A DNA stretch of 64,000 nucleotides from Candidatus Binatia bacterium (GTDB taxonomy: Bacteria; Vulcanimicrobiota; Vulcanimicrobiia; Vulcanimicrobiales; Vulcanimicrobiaceae): NCBI GenBank assembly GCA_035541935.1, contig DATKMJ010000021.1, positions 1 to 64,000 on the forward strand, given 5' to 3'. A program made the translations under genes and the position numbers. The notes under the pieces were generated by a model. That model made no database searches and was not told the origin of the DNA. It worked only from the letters and a program-made list of their open reading frames with translations. Numbering within the stretch: the stretch's first letter is position 1; each line of letters opens with the position of its first letter. This document shows positions 16,022 through 22,396 of this stretch, one piece after another.

Positions 16022-17017
16022 ATGCGAGCGTTGCGCCTGCACGAGGTCGGCGGTCCGCAGAACCTGCACGTCGACGAGGTGGGCGTTCCGACGATACGCG
16101 ATGACGAAGCGCTCGTGCGAATACGCGCTGCGGCGCTCAATCGCCGCGACCTCTTCGTAACGCAGGGGCTCTATCCGGGAATCAACCTCCCCGTCACGCT
16201 CGGCTCCGACGGCGCCGGCGAGATCGCCGCGCTCGGTGCGGTCTTCGGCGACCTCAAGGTTGGCGACGAGGTCGTCATCAACCCGATGCTGGGGTGGGGC
16301 GACGACGAGCGCGTCTGGGACGCGGAGCGATCGTCGATTCTCGGCATGCCGCGCGACGGCACGTTCGCGCAGTACGTCGCCGTGCCGGCCGAGAACGTGC
16401 GCGCGAAGCCGAAGGGCCTCTCGATGGAAGAGGCCGCGGCGATTCCGCTCGCGGGATTGACCGCCTATCGCGCGCTCTGCGCGCGCGGCGCGCTCCGGCG
16501 CGGCGAGACGGTGCTGATTGCCGGCGTCGGCGGCGGCGTGCAGACGTTCGTGCTGCTCTTCGCCAAGCACGCGGGTGCGCGCGCGATCGTCACCTCGAGC
16601 AGCGACGAGAAGCTCGAGCGCGCAAAGGCGCTCGGCGCCGACGTCGCGGTAAACTACGCGACGAACCCAAAGTGGGCGAAGCTGCTGCGCGAGGAAACGG
16701 TCGATCTCGTCGTGGATTCGTCGGGCGGCGATACGCTGCGCGAGGCGCTTTCGGTCGTGCGTCCCGGCGGCCGCATCGTCGTCTACGGCGGCACGCAGGG
16801 CGACGCGACGATCAAACCCTTCCCGCTCTTCTGGAAGCACGTCACGATCCTCGGCACCTCGATGGGTAGCCCGCGCGACTTCGATGCGATGCTCGCGCTA
16901 TTCGATGACGGCTTGCGGCCGGTCGTCGATCGCGTCTACGAGCTCGACGACGCGGTCGCCGCGTTCGAGCGCCTCGCCGAATCGTCGCAATTCGGTAAAC
17001 TCGTTCTCACCCCGTAG
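16022..17017 (+). CDS. Zinc-independent medium-chain dehydrogenase/reductase (quinone oxidoreductase-like)
   Basis: A 331-residue MDR protein with GroES-like N-terminal half and Rossmann C-terminal half. The nucleotide-binding glycine motif is IAGVGGGVQTFVLLFAKHAGARAIVTSSSDEKLERAKALGAD. The catalytic-zinc GHE motif is replaced by GSDGAGE and no structural-zinc Cys cluster is seen, so it belongs with zinc-free quinone/enoyl reductases using NADPH. It sits 7 nt after the TonB receptor gene and is likely cotranscribed. Substrate unknown. Confidence 0.87.
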   Translation: MRALRLHEVGGPQNLHVDEVGVPTIRDDEALVRIRAAALNRRDLFVTQGLYPGINLPVTLGSDGAGEIAALGAVFGDLKVGDEVVINPMLGWGDDERVWDAERSSILGMPRDGTFAQYVAVPAENVRAKPKGLSMEEAAAIPLAGLTAYRALCARGALRRGETVLIAGVGGGVQTFVLLFAKHAGARAIVTSSSDEKLERAKALGADVAVNYATNPKWAKLLREETVDLVVDSSGGDTLREALSVVRPGGRIVVYGGTQGDATIKPFPLFWKHVTILGTSMGSPRDFDAMLALFDDGLRPVVDRVYELDDAVAAFERLAESSQFGKLVLTP

Positions 17018-17031
17018 TCGTTGCGTTCCGT

Positions 17032-17270
17032 CCTTCGACTTCGCTGCGCCCTTCGACTACGCTCAGGGTGACACGGGGGTTGCGCCCTTCGACTTCGCTG
17101 CGCCCTTCGACTCCGCTCAGGGTGACACGGGGTTGCGCCCTTCGACTCCGCTCAGGGTGACACGCACGGCCCTTCGACTCCGCTCAGGGTGACACGGGGT
17201 TGCGCCCTTCGACTACGCTCAGGGTGACACGGGGGGCCCTTCGACTTCGCTCAGGGTGACACGGGGGGTT
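17032..17270. repeat. Tandem array of CTTCGACtmcGCTCAGGGTGACACGG repeats
   Basis: Six full and two truncated copies of a roughly 30-nt unit, consensus CCCTTCGACTCCGCTCAGGG followed by TGACACGGGG, occur at about 32-36 nt spacing. They fill the space between the MDR gene and the convergent lipoprotein gene. Positions 10-12 vary (ACTACG, ACTTCG, ACTCCG). CCCT and AGGG at the ends are complementary, so each copy can form a weak hairpin. No unique spacers separate the copies, which rules out CRISPR. The same unit occurs at 22963, 30592 and 46953. Confidence 0.93.
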
Positions 17271-17278
17271 GCTACGCG

Positions 17279-17890
17279 CTACTCGGGTTTGCCGTCGCAG
17301 CTGCCGTCGGGCGGCGGCTGATTGCGGTAGATGGGTCCGGCGTGCGCGACCGGCATGCCGTCTTGCGGCCAGAGGATCACCGAGACTTCCTTCGAGGGCG
17401 TGAGTTTGCGCTCGCAGGCGACGACCGCGTGCGTCTTCGACTTCGCGTTGCCGCCGATCCAGAGATCGAACCAGAGCTTGTAGCAGCCGTTGTCGCCGCT
17501 GCCGGTCGGCGGCCCCGAGGGAGCGCAGAGATCCTCGCGGATGAAGTACTGCTTGAGGAACGGCACGTAGATCTTGATGCCGTAAGGGATCTCTTGATTA
17601 TTCTTGCGCTCGGTTGCGAACGTCGTCGGATTGCAGTAGGTGCCGTCGCCGCCGGCGTGCTTGTGAAGCACCGGATGCGCGATCTTGTTGCCGGGCGGCG
17701 AGTTGTCGGGCCATCCGTAGAACGTGATCGTCGCGTTCACTTTCGTCGGGTCTATCTTCACGACGTAGCACGAGCTCTCGGTCTTCGCCAGCGGCGGCAT
17801 CGTCTGCGGTCCGCTCGACTGCGAGCAGGATGCCAGCGCGAGGGCGCTCGCGAGCATCAGCGATCGAGGCGTGAATCGTGCAACCATCAT
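17279..17890 (-). CDS. Cysteine-rich lipoprotein, possible 3D/double-psi beta-barrel domain
   Basis: A 203-residue lipoprotein (lipobox ALASC, Cys22). Six further cysteines occur in the mature part, suggesting disulfides. The pattern ITFYGWPDN, TYCNPTTFAT, IPYGIKIYVPFLKQYFIREDLC and LWFDLWIGG resembles the 3D/RlpA-like double-psi barrel, in which a surface Asp cluster acts on peptidoglycan; this is an inference from pattern only. ATG at 17890 overlaps the upstream MBL-hydrolase stop (ATGA). A repeat array follows its 3' end. Confidence 0.7.
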   Translation of the reverse strand: MMVARFTPRSLMLASALALASCSQSSGPQTMPPLAKTESSCYVVKIDPTKVNATITFYGWPDNSPPGNKIAHPVLHKHAGGDGTYCNPTTFATERKNNQEIPYGIKIYVPFLKQYFIREDLCAPSGPPTGSGDNGCYKLWFDLWIGGNAKSKTHAVVACERKLTPSKEVSVILWPQDGMPVAHAGPIYRNQPPPDGSCDGKPE

Positions 17891-18804
17891 TCCCTCGTCA
17901 GTTCGTAGCGATGCAGCGTATCGAGGCGCATCTCGGTTCCCAACTCGGCGATCACGACGGCCGCCTCGTCAAGGGCCAAGATCTCCTCAATTCTTGGATT
18001 GAGAATCGCGATTTCCTCGGCGGTCATCGCCCGATCCAGCGGCGTCGCGGTCACGCGTCCCTCCTCTTCGAGAGCGATCAGATGGGCGAGGACTTGGCGC
18101 GCCATCGCGGGCCAGAGCACCTGGCGCTCCGGCGAGTAGATCCGCTTGACGAGATCGGGAATCGTTGCCGGCGCCTCGCGAAGCGCGTCGAGAATCTGCT
18201 CCTCGCGCATGCGCCGGTGCGCGACGTACTCGGCGATCTTCGCCCGCGCGTCGGTAACCGCCGGACCGTGGCCGCCGTAAATCGTCCGCGCGTCGCCGAA
18301 CTCGGCGGCGAGGCGCTGCAGCGTGCGCTGATAGGGTCGCATCGCCCCGCCCGGCGGCGCGATCGCGACGGTGCCCTCGCCGAGGATGACGTCGCCGGTG
18401 AAGAGCGCGCGCTCTTGCGGCAGATAGAAGACGACGTGGTCGAACGTGTGGCCGGGTGCGTCGATCGTCTGCAGCGCGACGTTCCCGATGCGCAGCGCTC
18501 CCTCGAGCGGCAGATCGGCGTCGCGCTCGACGTTCGAACGCGGATGCGCGTAGACGGGTGCGCCGGTCGCCGCCGCGAGTAGTCTCGCGGCCGGTGCGTG
18601 ATCGGCGTGGCCGTGCGTCAGCGCGATCGCGCGAATCGTCAGGCCGCGCTCGCGCGCGGCCGCGACGATCGCATCGACGTGCGTGGAGATCGCCGGTCCG
18701 GGATCGACGACGATCGCATCGCCGTTGCCGCAATCGATGAGGTACGAGTTCGTTCCGCTCAACGTCATCGCCGACGGGTTGGGCGCGCGAACGAGCGTTA
18801 CCAC
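17887..18804 (-). CDS. MBL-fold metallo-hydrolase with C-terminal winged helix (LACTB2/glyoxalase II-like)
   Basis: A 305-residue metallo-beta-lactamase-fold protein. Metal ligands are visible as THGHADH (H64, H66, D68, H69), APGHT (H119), TGD (D138) and YGGHGP. After the catalytic domain, a helical region beginning around REEQILDALREAPATIPDLVKRIY matches the winged-helix tail of LACTB2-like enzymes. Start GTG at 18804 overlaps the NUDIX gene 3' end by 7 nt. Candidate activities are thioester or RNA hydrolysis; I cannot decide between them. Confidence 0.88.
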   Translation of the reverse strand: MVTLVRAPNPSAMTLSGTNSYLIDCGNGDAIVVDPGPAISTHVDAIVAAARERGLTIRAIALTHGHADHAPAARLLAAATGAPVYAHPRSNVERDADLPLEGALRIGNVALQTIDAPGHTFDHVVFYLPQERALFTGDVILGEGTVAIAPPGGAMRPYQRTLQRLAAEFGDARTIYGGHGPAVTDARAKIAEYVAHRRMREEQILDALREAPATIPDLVKRIYSPERQVLWPAMARQVLAHLIALEEEGRVTATPLDRAMTAEEIAILNPRIEEILALDEAAVVIAELGTEMRLDTLHRYELTRE

Positions 18805-19529
18805 GCGTTCTCGAGCTCCGGCGGCAGCACGAAACGTTCGCCCGTGTCGTCGGGCATGACGGTGACGATCGGCTTGGCGCGCGCGAACGCCTGCGCGGCT
18901 TCGACCGAGTCGAACGCGGCGAGCCGCTCGAGATGCTTGATCGTCGGATAGACGAGGTGCAGCGTCCCGGCGCGATGGCGCGCGAGCGCGTCGCCGGGCG
19001 CGATCCAGAGACCCTCGTGCATCTCGACGGCGTCGGCCCGCGCCGCCTGATCCGCGGGCGCCGCGGCGAGGAAGAAGTGCGTGTCGTAGCGGCGCGGCTC
19101 GCTCGGCGGCGTGATCCAGCGCGAGAAGAGCGTCAGTCGCTCCGCATCCGCGTACCAGTCGCGCTCCTCCAAGAACTGCGCGAACGCCGGCGCGCCGCCG
19201 GCGCTTGCGTCGACGGCGCCGATCGGCTCGCCGGTCGCCGTGCGTGCCAGCAACACGCCGGCCTCTTCGAAGAGTTCGCGCAGCGCGGCGACGAGAAGCG
19301 CGCGCGCGTCGGGAGAGATCGCCGAGCGAAACTCGCGGGCGACGCGCTCGTCGTCGAGACCGAGCGTGCGCGCCAGCGCGAGCGGCGACGAGTCCTGCGC
19401 GTCGACCGTTCCGCCGGGAAAGACGAACGCGTCGGGCGCGAACGCGCTGCGCGCGCTGCGCCGCGCCAAGTAGAGTTCGAGCGGAGGCCGCACGAGGATG
19501 ACCGTCGACGCCAAACGCACGGTGCTCAT
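18798..19529 (-). CDS. NUDIX hydrolase, NUDT19-like with split Nudix box
   Basis: A 243-residue NUDIX protein. The Nudix box is interrupted: FVFPGGTVDAQD, then a 30-40 residue insert, then ALRELFEEAGVLLA with the metal-binding REUxEE glutamates. Such an insert is seen in NUDT19/CoA-diphosphatase-like proteins. Hydrolysis of an acyl-CoA or nucleoside-diphosphate derivative is likely; the neighbouring MBL hydrolase of the thioesterase-like type supports a CoA-related role by inference. It is the first gene of a three-gene operon. Confidence 0.85.
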   Translation of the reverse strand: MSTVRLASTVILVRPPLELYLARRSARSAFAPDAFVFPGGTVDAQDSSPLALARTLGLDDERVAREFRSAISPDARALLVAALRELFEEAGVLLARTATGEPIGAVDASAGGAPAFAQFLEERDWYADAERLTLFSRWITPPSEPRRYDTHFFLAAAPADQAARADAVEMHEGLWIAPGDALARHRAGTLHLVYPTIKHLERLAAFDSVEAAQAFARAKPIVTVMPDDTGERFVLPPELENAW

Positions 19530-19570
19530 CTGTTGCTAGTCTCTCGCCCGCCCGCGGCGAAAACCTCTCC

Positions 19571-19999
19571 ATGAGGGTGGCGCTCGGCAGCGATATGAAC
19601 GGCGAGCTTCCCGAGGCAATCGATCGGTGGCTGCGTCGTCACGCTTGCGAGGTGACGCGATTCGGCGCGCTTGCGCCCGGCGCCGACGAATCCTGGCCGT
19701 CGGTCGGACGCGAGGTCGGGCGGTGCGTGGCGCGCGGCGATGCGGATTACGGCGTGCTCTGCTGCTGGACGGGAACCGGCGTGAGCATCGCCGCGAATAA
19801 AGTGCCCGGCGTGCGGGCGGCACTCTGCGGCGATGCCGCTACGGCCGCCGGCGCGCGCGAATGGAACGACGCGAACGTGCTCTGCTTCAGCCTGCGCGCG
19901 ACCGCGGTGCCGCTCGCCGAGGAGATGCTCGAGGCGTGGTTCGCGACCGCTCCGACCCCAGACGCGGCCTACCGGGCGATGATCGGCGAGGTCGAATGA
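19571..19999 (+). CDS. RpiB/LacA/LacB family protein lacking the ring-opening histidines
   Basis: A 142-residue protein with the family core GVLCCWTGTGVSIAANKVPG (catalytic-base Cys65 region) and NDANVLCFSLR. The usual DHAG near the N-terminus is DMNG here, and the HNDAN histidine is Trp (EWNDAN). These two changes remove residues used for sugar ring opening in ribose-5-phosphate isomerase B. It may act on a linear or different substrate. It is divergently transcribed from the NUDIX gene with 41 nt between starts. Confidence 0.82.
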   Translation: MRVALGSDMNGELPEAIDRWLRRHACEVTRFGALAPGADESWPSVGREVGRCVARGDADYGVLCCWTGTGVSIAANKVPGVRAALCGDAATAAGAREWNDANVLCFSLRATAVPLAEEMLEAWFATAPTPDAAYRAMIGEVE

Positions 20000-20004
20000 G
20001 CAGA

Positions 20005-20028
20005 GGGGCCGCGCACTCGCGCGGCCCC
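20005..20028 (+). terminator. GC-rich hairpin after the RpiB-like gene
   Basis: GGGGCCGCGC, loop ACTC, GCGCGGCCCC form a perfect 10-bp stem starting 6 nt after the stop codon. The following bases (CTATCAATCT) are only moderately T-containing. It sits between convergent genes, so it may end transcription from either side. Confidence 0.7.
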
Positions 20029-20144
20029 CTATCAATCTGCCGTTCACCGGAGCGCAGAACTGACGCTACGCGCCCGGCCCCTCTCTCAGGGAGGCTGCTA
20101 CGACAGATCGTGGCCTCCTCACCAGAGAGGCCGATTCTATCAAA
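20029..20144. other. Non-coding gap with a second imperfect hairpin
   Basis: Between the terminator and the VKOR gene no frame is convincing. GGCCCCTCT...GGGAGGC (about 20074-20094) can pair with GCCTCC...AGAGAGGCC (20113-20132), and a simpler GGCCTC/GAGGCC stem lies at 20112-20132. This is probably a terminator for the minus-strand VKOR transcript; a small RNA cannot be excluded. Confidence 0.4.
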
Positions 20145-20561
20145 TCAGATACCTCGACTCAAGACATTCGGAAGAAATATCCAGCCGCAAAGCGCGAGCA
20201 GCGACCAGTTCACGGCGTGCGAGGTCCAGCAATACGGGCAGGGCCTGCGCGTCACGAAGAGGAGCGAGTAGCCCAACGCGGCCGAGGTGAGCGCCGCGAA
20301 GAGGACGGCTGCGAGCAGCACGGCGCTCTCCCGAGGGCCGCGCGCGAGCCAGACCGCCAACGCAACCGAGGGGTAGTAGATCGCCCCGAGCAGCGCGTTA
20401 GGCACGCCATAGAGGCGCGCTCGAGGCGTCTGCACGACGCTGGGGCCCGAAAGCTCGCCGCGCTCGGCCCGGCGGCTCTTCGCCAGCATGAAAAGCGACG
20501 CGTAGAGACCAACTCCGCAGAGCAACGTGATGACTATCCTGACTACCACCGGTTGAATCAC
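20145..20561 (-). CDS. Vitamin K epoxide reductase (VKOR)-family protein
   Basis: A 138-residue four-helix membrane protein. The family segment YGVPNALLGAIYYP in helix 2 and the catalytic CPYC (Cys108, Cys111) in helix 4 are present. The periplasmic loop between helix 1 and 2 (residues 27-50) contains no Cys, although catalytic VKORs normally use a loop Cys pair to relay electrons to a Trx-like partner. It may therefore act without that relay. GTG at 20561 is the longest plausible start; GTG at 20549 is an alternative. The start overlaps or abuts the divergent TVP38 gene. Confidence 0.82.
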   Translation of the reverse strand: MIQPVVVRIVITLLCGVGLYASLFMLAKSRRAERGELSGPSVVQTPRARLYGVPNALLGAIYYPSVALAVWLARGPRESAVLLAAVLFAALTSAALGYSLLFVTRRPCPYCWTSHAVNWSLLALCGWIFLPNVLSRGI

Positions 20562-21209
20562 TTCCTTCGTAGGCTTGCGGCGTTCGCGCTGCTGGCCGGA
20601 TCGTTCTTCCTGGCGTACTTGGTGATCCGTTACCAGCCGCACGTCGAGCACGAGATCCGGACGATCGGCCCGCTGGCCTATCCCTTGGGCGTCGCCGTAT
20701 TCGCGATCGTCGCGTCGGCCCCGTTCTCGGTGACCGACGCCCTGGCGATCATGAACGGCGCGATCTTCGGACCCGTCGAGGGGACGCTCGTCGACATCGT
20801 CGGCCTCGTCCTCGCCGCGATGCTCGGCTACTGGATCAACTCGCACGCCTCGTCGCTCTTGCGGCTCCAGGATTATCTCAGCCGGCTGCCGGCCTGGGTG
20901 AAGCGCTTCCCGGTCGGCTCGCCGGCCTTTCTTCTCGCCGTGCGAGTAATTCCGGGATTCGGCGGAACGGTCGCGACCGCGACCGCCGCCGCGTTCCGCG
21001 TGCCGCTCTGGGTTCACGTATGGACGATGTGCGCCATCGCGATTCCGATCTGCGCGCTGCTCACGATCTTCGGCGACCGCGTCACCGTTGCCGTGCACGG
21101 TTACGAGTCGCGCGCGCGCGGCTACGCGCGGCACTACTGCGCGACGCACCGCTGTCCGCACTTCCACTTCCGGCGAGTCGAAGCGCCGCCGCCGTCGGCA
21201 TCGCCGTGA
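20553..21209 (+). CDS. TVP38/TMEM64 (VTT-domain, DedA-like) membrane protein
   Basis: A 218-residue integral membrane protein with the VTT/SNARE-associated signature: FSVTDALAIMNGAIFGPVEGTLVDIVG (first re-entrant region) and FLLAVRVIPGFGGTVATATAAAFRVPLW (second, with the conserved Arg and Pro). Relatives are lipid scramblases or membrane-homeostasis proteins. The only start near the first helix is TTG at 20553, which overlaps the start of the opposite-strand VKOR gene. The C-terminus has a His/Cys-rich tail (HYCATHRCPHFHF). It is followed by RNase D with a GTGA overlap. Confidence 0.82.
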   Translation: MNHFLRRLAAFALLAGSFFLAYLVIRYQPHVEHEIRTIGPLAYPLGVAVFAIVASAPFSVTDALAIMNGAIFGPVEGTLVDIVGLVLAAMLGYWINSHASSLLRLQDYLSRLPAWVKRFPVGSPAFLLAVRVIPGFGGTVATATAAAFRVPLWVHVWTMCAIAIPICALLTIFGDRVTVAVHGYESRARGYARHYCATHRCPHFHFRRVEAPPPSASP

Positions 21210-22396
21210 CCACGCCGCAGATCGTCGCCGACGCGAAGGCGCTCGACCTTCTCTGCGCGCGCGTTGCCGCGGCCGGGCGCGTCGCGCTCGACACGGAGTT
21301 TCACGCCGAGCGAACCTACGCGCCGCGCCTCATGGTCGTGCAACTCGCATTCGACGACGGCGCCGCGATCGTGGACGCGCTGGCGATCCCGAACTTACAA
21401 CCGCTCGCGCGAGCCCTGACCGGCGCTACCGTCGTCGGCCACGCGCTCTCGGCCGATCTAAAGATCTTCGCCGACCGTTTCGAACTCGTTCCGCCGCGCG
21501 TCTTCGACACGCAGGTCGCGGCGGCGTTTCTCGGCTACGGCATGCAAGTCTCGCTCGCCGATCTCGTTCGCAGCGTCTGCAACGTGCGCTTGGCGAAATC
21601 GCAGACGGTCAGCGATTGGTCGGCGCGCCCCTTCTCGGAGAGACAGATCGAGTATCTCGTCGGCGACGTCGCGCATCTCTTGCCGATCTACGACGCGCTC
21701 CGCGCGCGCCTGGAAGAGAACGGACGCTACGAGTGGGTCTACGAGGAGTGCGCCGAGCTCGGCGATATCGAGCGCTATCGCAGCGACGAGCGCCGCTCCT
21801 ACCTGCGCGTTCCCGGCGCCATGCGGATGAATCGGCGCGAGCTCGGCATCCTCAACGAGTTGGTGAAGCTGCGCGACGCCGTCGCCCGGCAGCGCGATCT
21901 CCCCGTGCGCTACGTGCTTCCCGACGACGTCGTCGCCGGGCTCGCGACGCTCAAGCCGGCACGTGCAGAGGATCTCGCGCAGTTGCGCCGGCTCGATGGC
22001 GCGATGAAGCGGCAGCTCGGTCCGGCGATTCTGGAAGCGGTAGCGCGCGGCGTTGCGCTCGACGACGCCGATCTTCCGCAACGCCCGGCGCGCCACGGGG
22101 CGCCGTCGCGCGACGCGCTCGTCGCGCTGCTCGGCGCGGCCGTCGCCGAGATCGCGCGCGACGCATCGCTGCCGGCGAGCCTGCTCGCGCCGCGCGCGGC
22201 GCTCGAACGTCTCTCGCGCGAGGTCCCGCGGGATCGGGCGAGCTTCGACCGCGTGCTCGCGTTGCAGCCCTGGCGCATGGCGCTCGTCGCCGAACCGCTC
22301 TGGCGGCTGCTCAACGGCGAGGCGGCGTTGAAGATCGAAGGCTACGCGCAGGGCGATCCCAAAGTACGGCTCTCCGATGAACCGACACCCCGATAG
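21206..22396 (+). CDS. rnd: Ribonuclease D
   Basis: A 396-residue DEDDy 3'-5' exonuclease. Acidic residues are visible: D29 and E31 in [10 protein letters not shown]84 in GHALSADLK and Y150/D154 in [12 protein letters not shown]. An HRDC domain follows ([24 protein letters not shown], about 210-285) and a second helical HRDC-like region occupies the C-terminus. It trims tRNA and other stable RNA 3' ends in the cytoplasm. GTG at 21206 overlaps the TVP38 stop by 4 nt, and the 3' end overlaps acnA by 20 nt. Confidence 0.93.
   Translation: MTTPQIVADAKALDLLCARVAAAGRVALDTEFHAERTYAPRLMVVQLAFDDGAAIVDALAIPNLQPLARALTGATVVGHALSADLKIFADRFELVPPRVFDTQVAAAFLGYGMQVSLADLVRSVCNVRLAKSQTVSDWSARPFSERQIEYLVGDVAHLLPIYDALRARLEENGRYEWVYEECAELGDIERYRSDERRSYLRVPGAMRMNRRELGILNELVKLRDAVARQRDLPVRYVLPDDVVAGLATLKPARAEDLAQLRRLDGAMKRQLGPAILEAVARGVALDDADLPQRPARHGAPSRDALVALLGAAVAEIARDASLPASLLAPRAALERLSREVPRDRASFDRVLALQPWRMALVAEPLWRLLNGEAALKIEGYAQGDPKVRLSDEPTPR

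Noticed and set aside
17032-17270. CRISPR array
   Set aside because: Copies are nearly contiguous with no unique spacers of constant length, vary internally, and occur elsewhere singly; no cas genes nearby.
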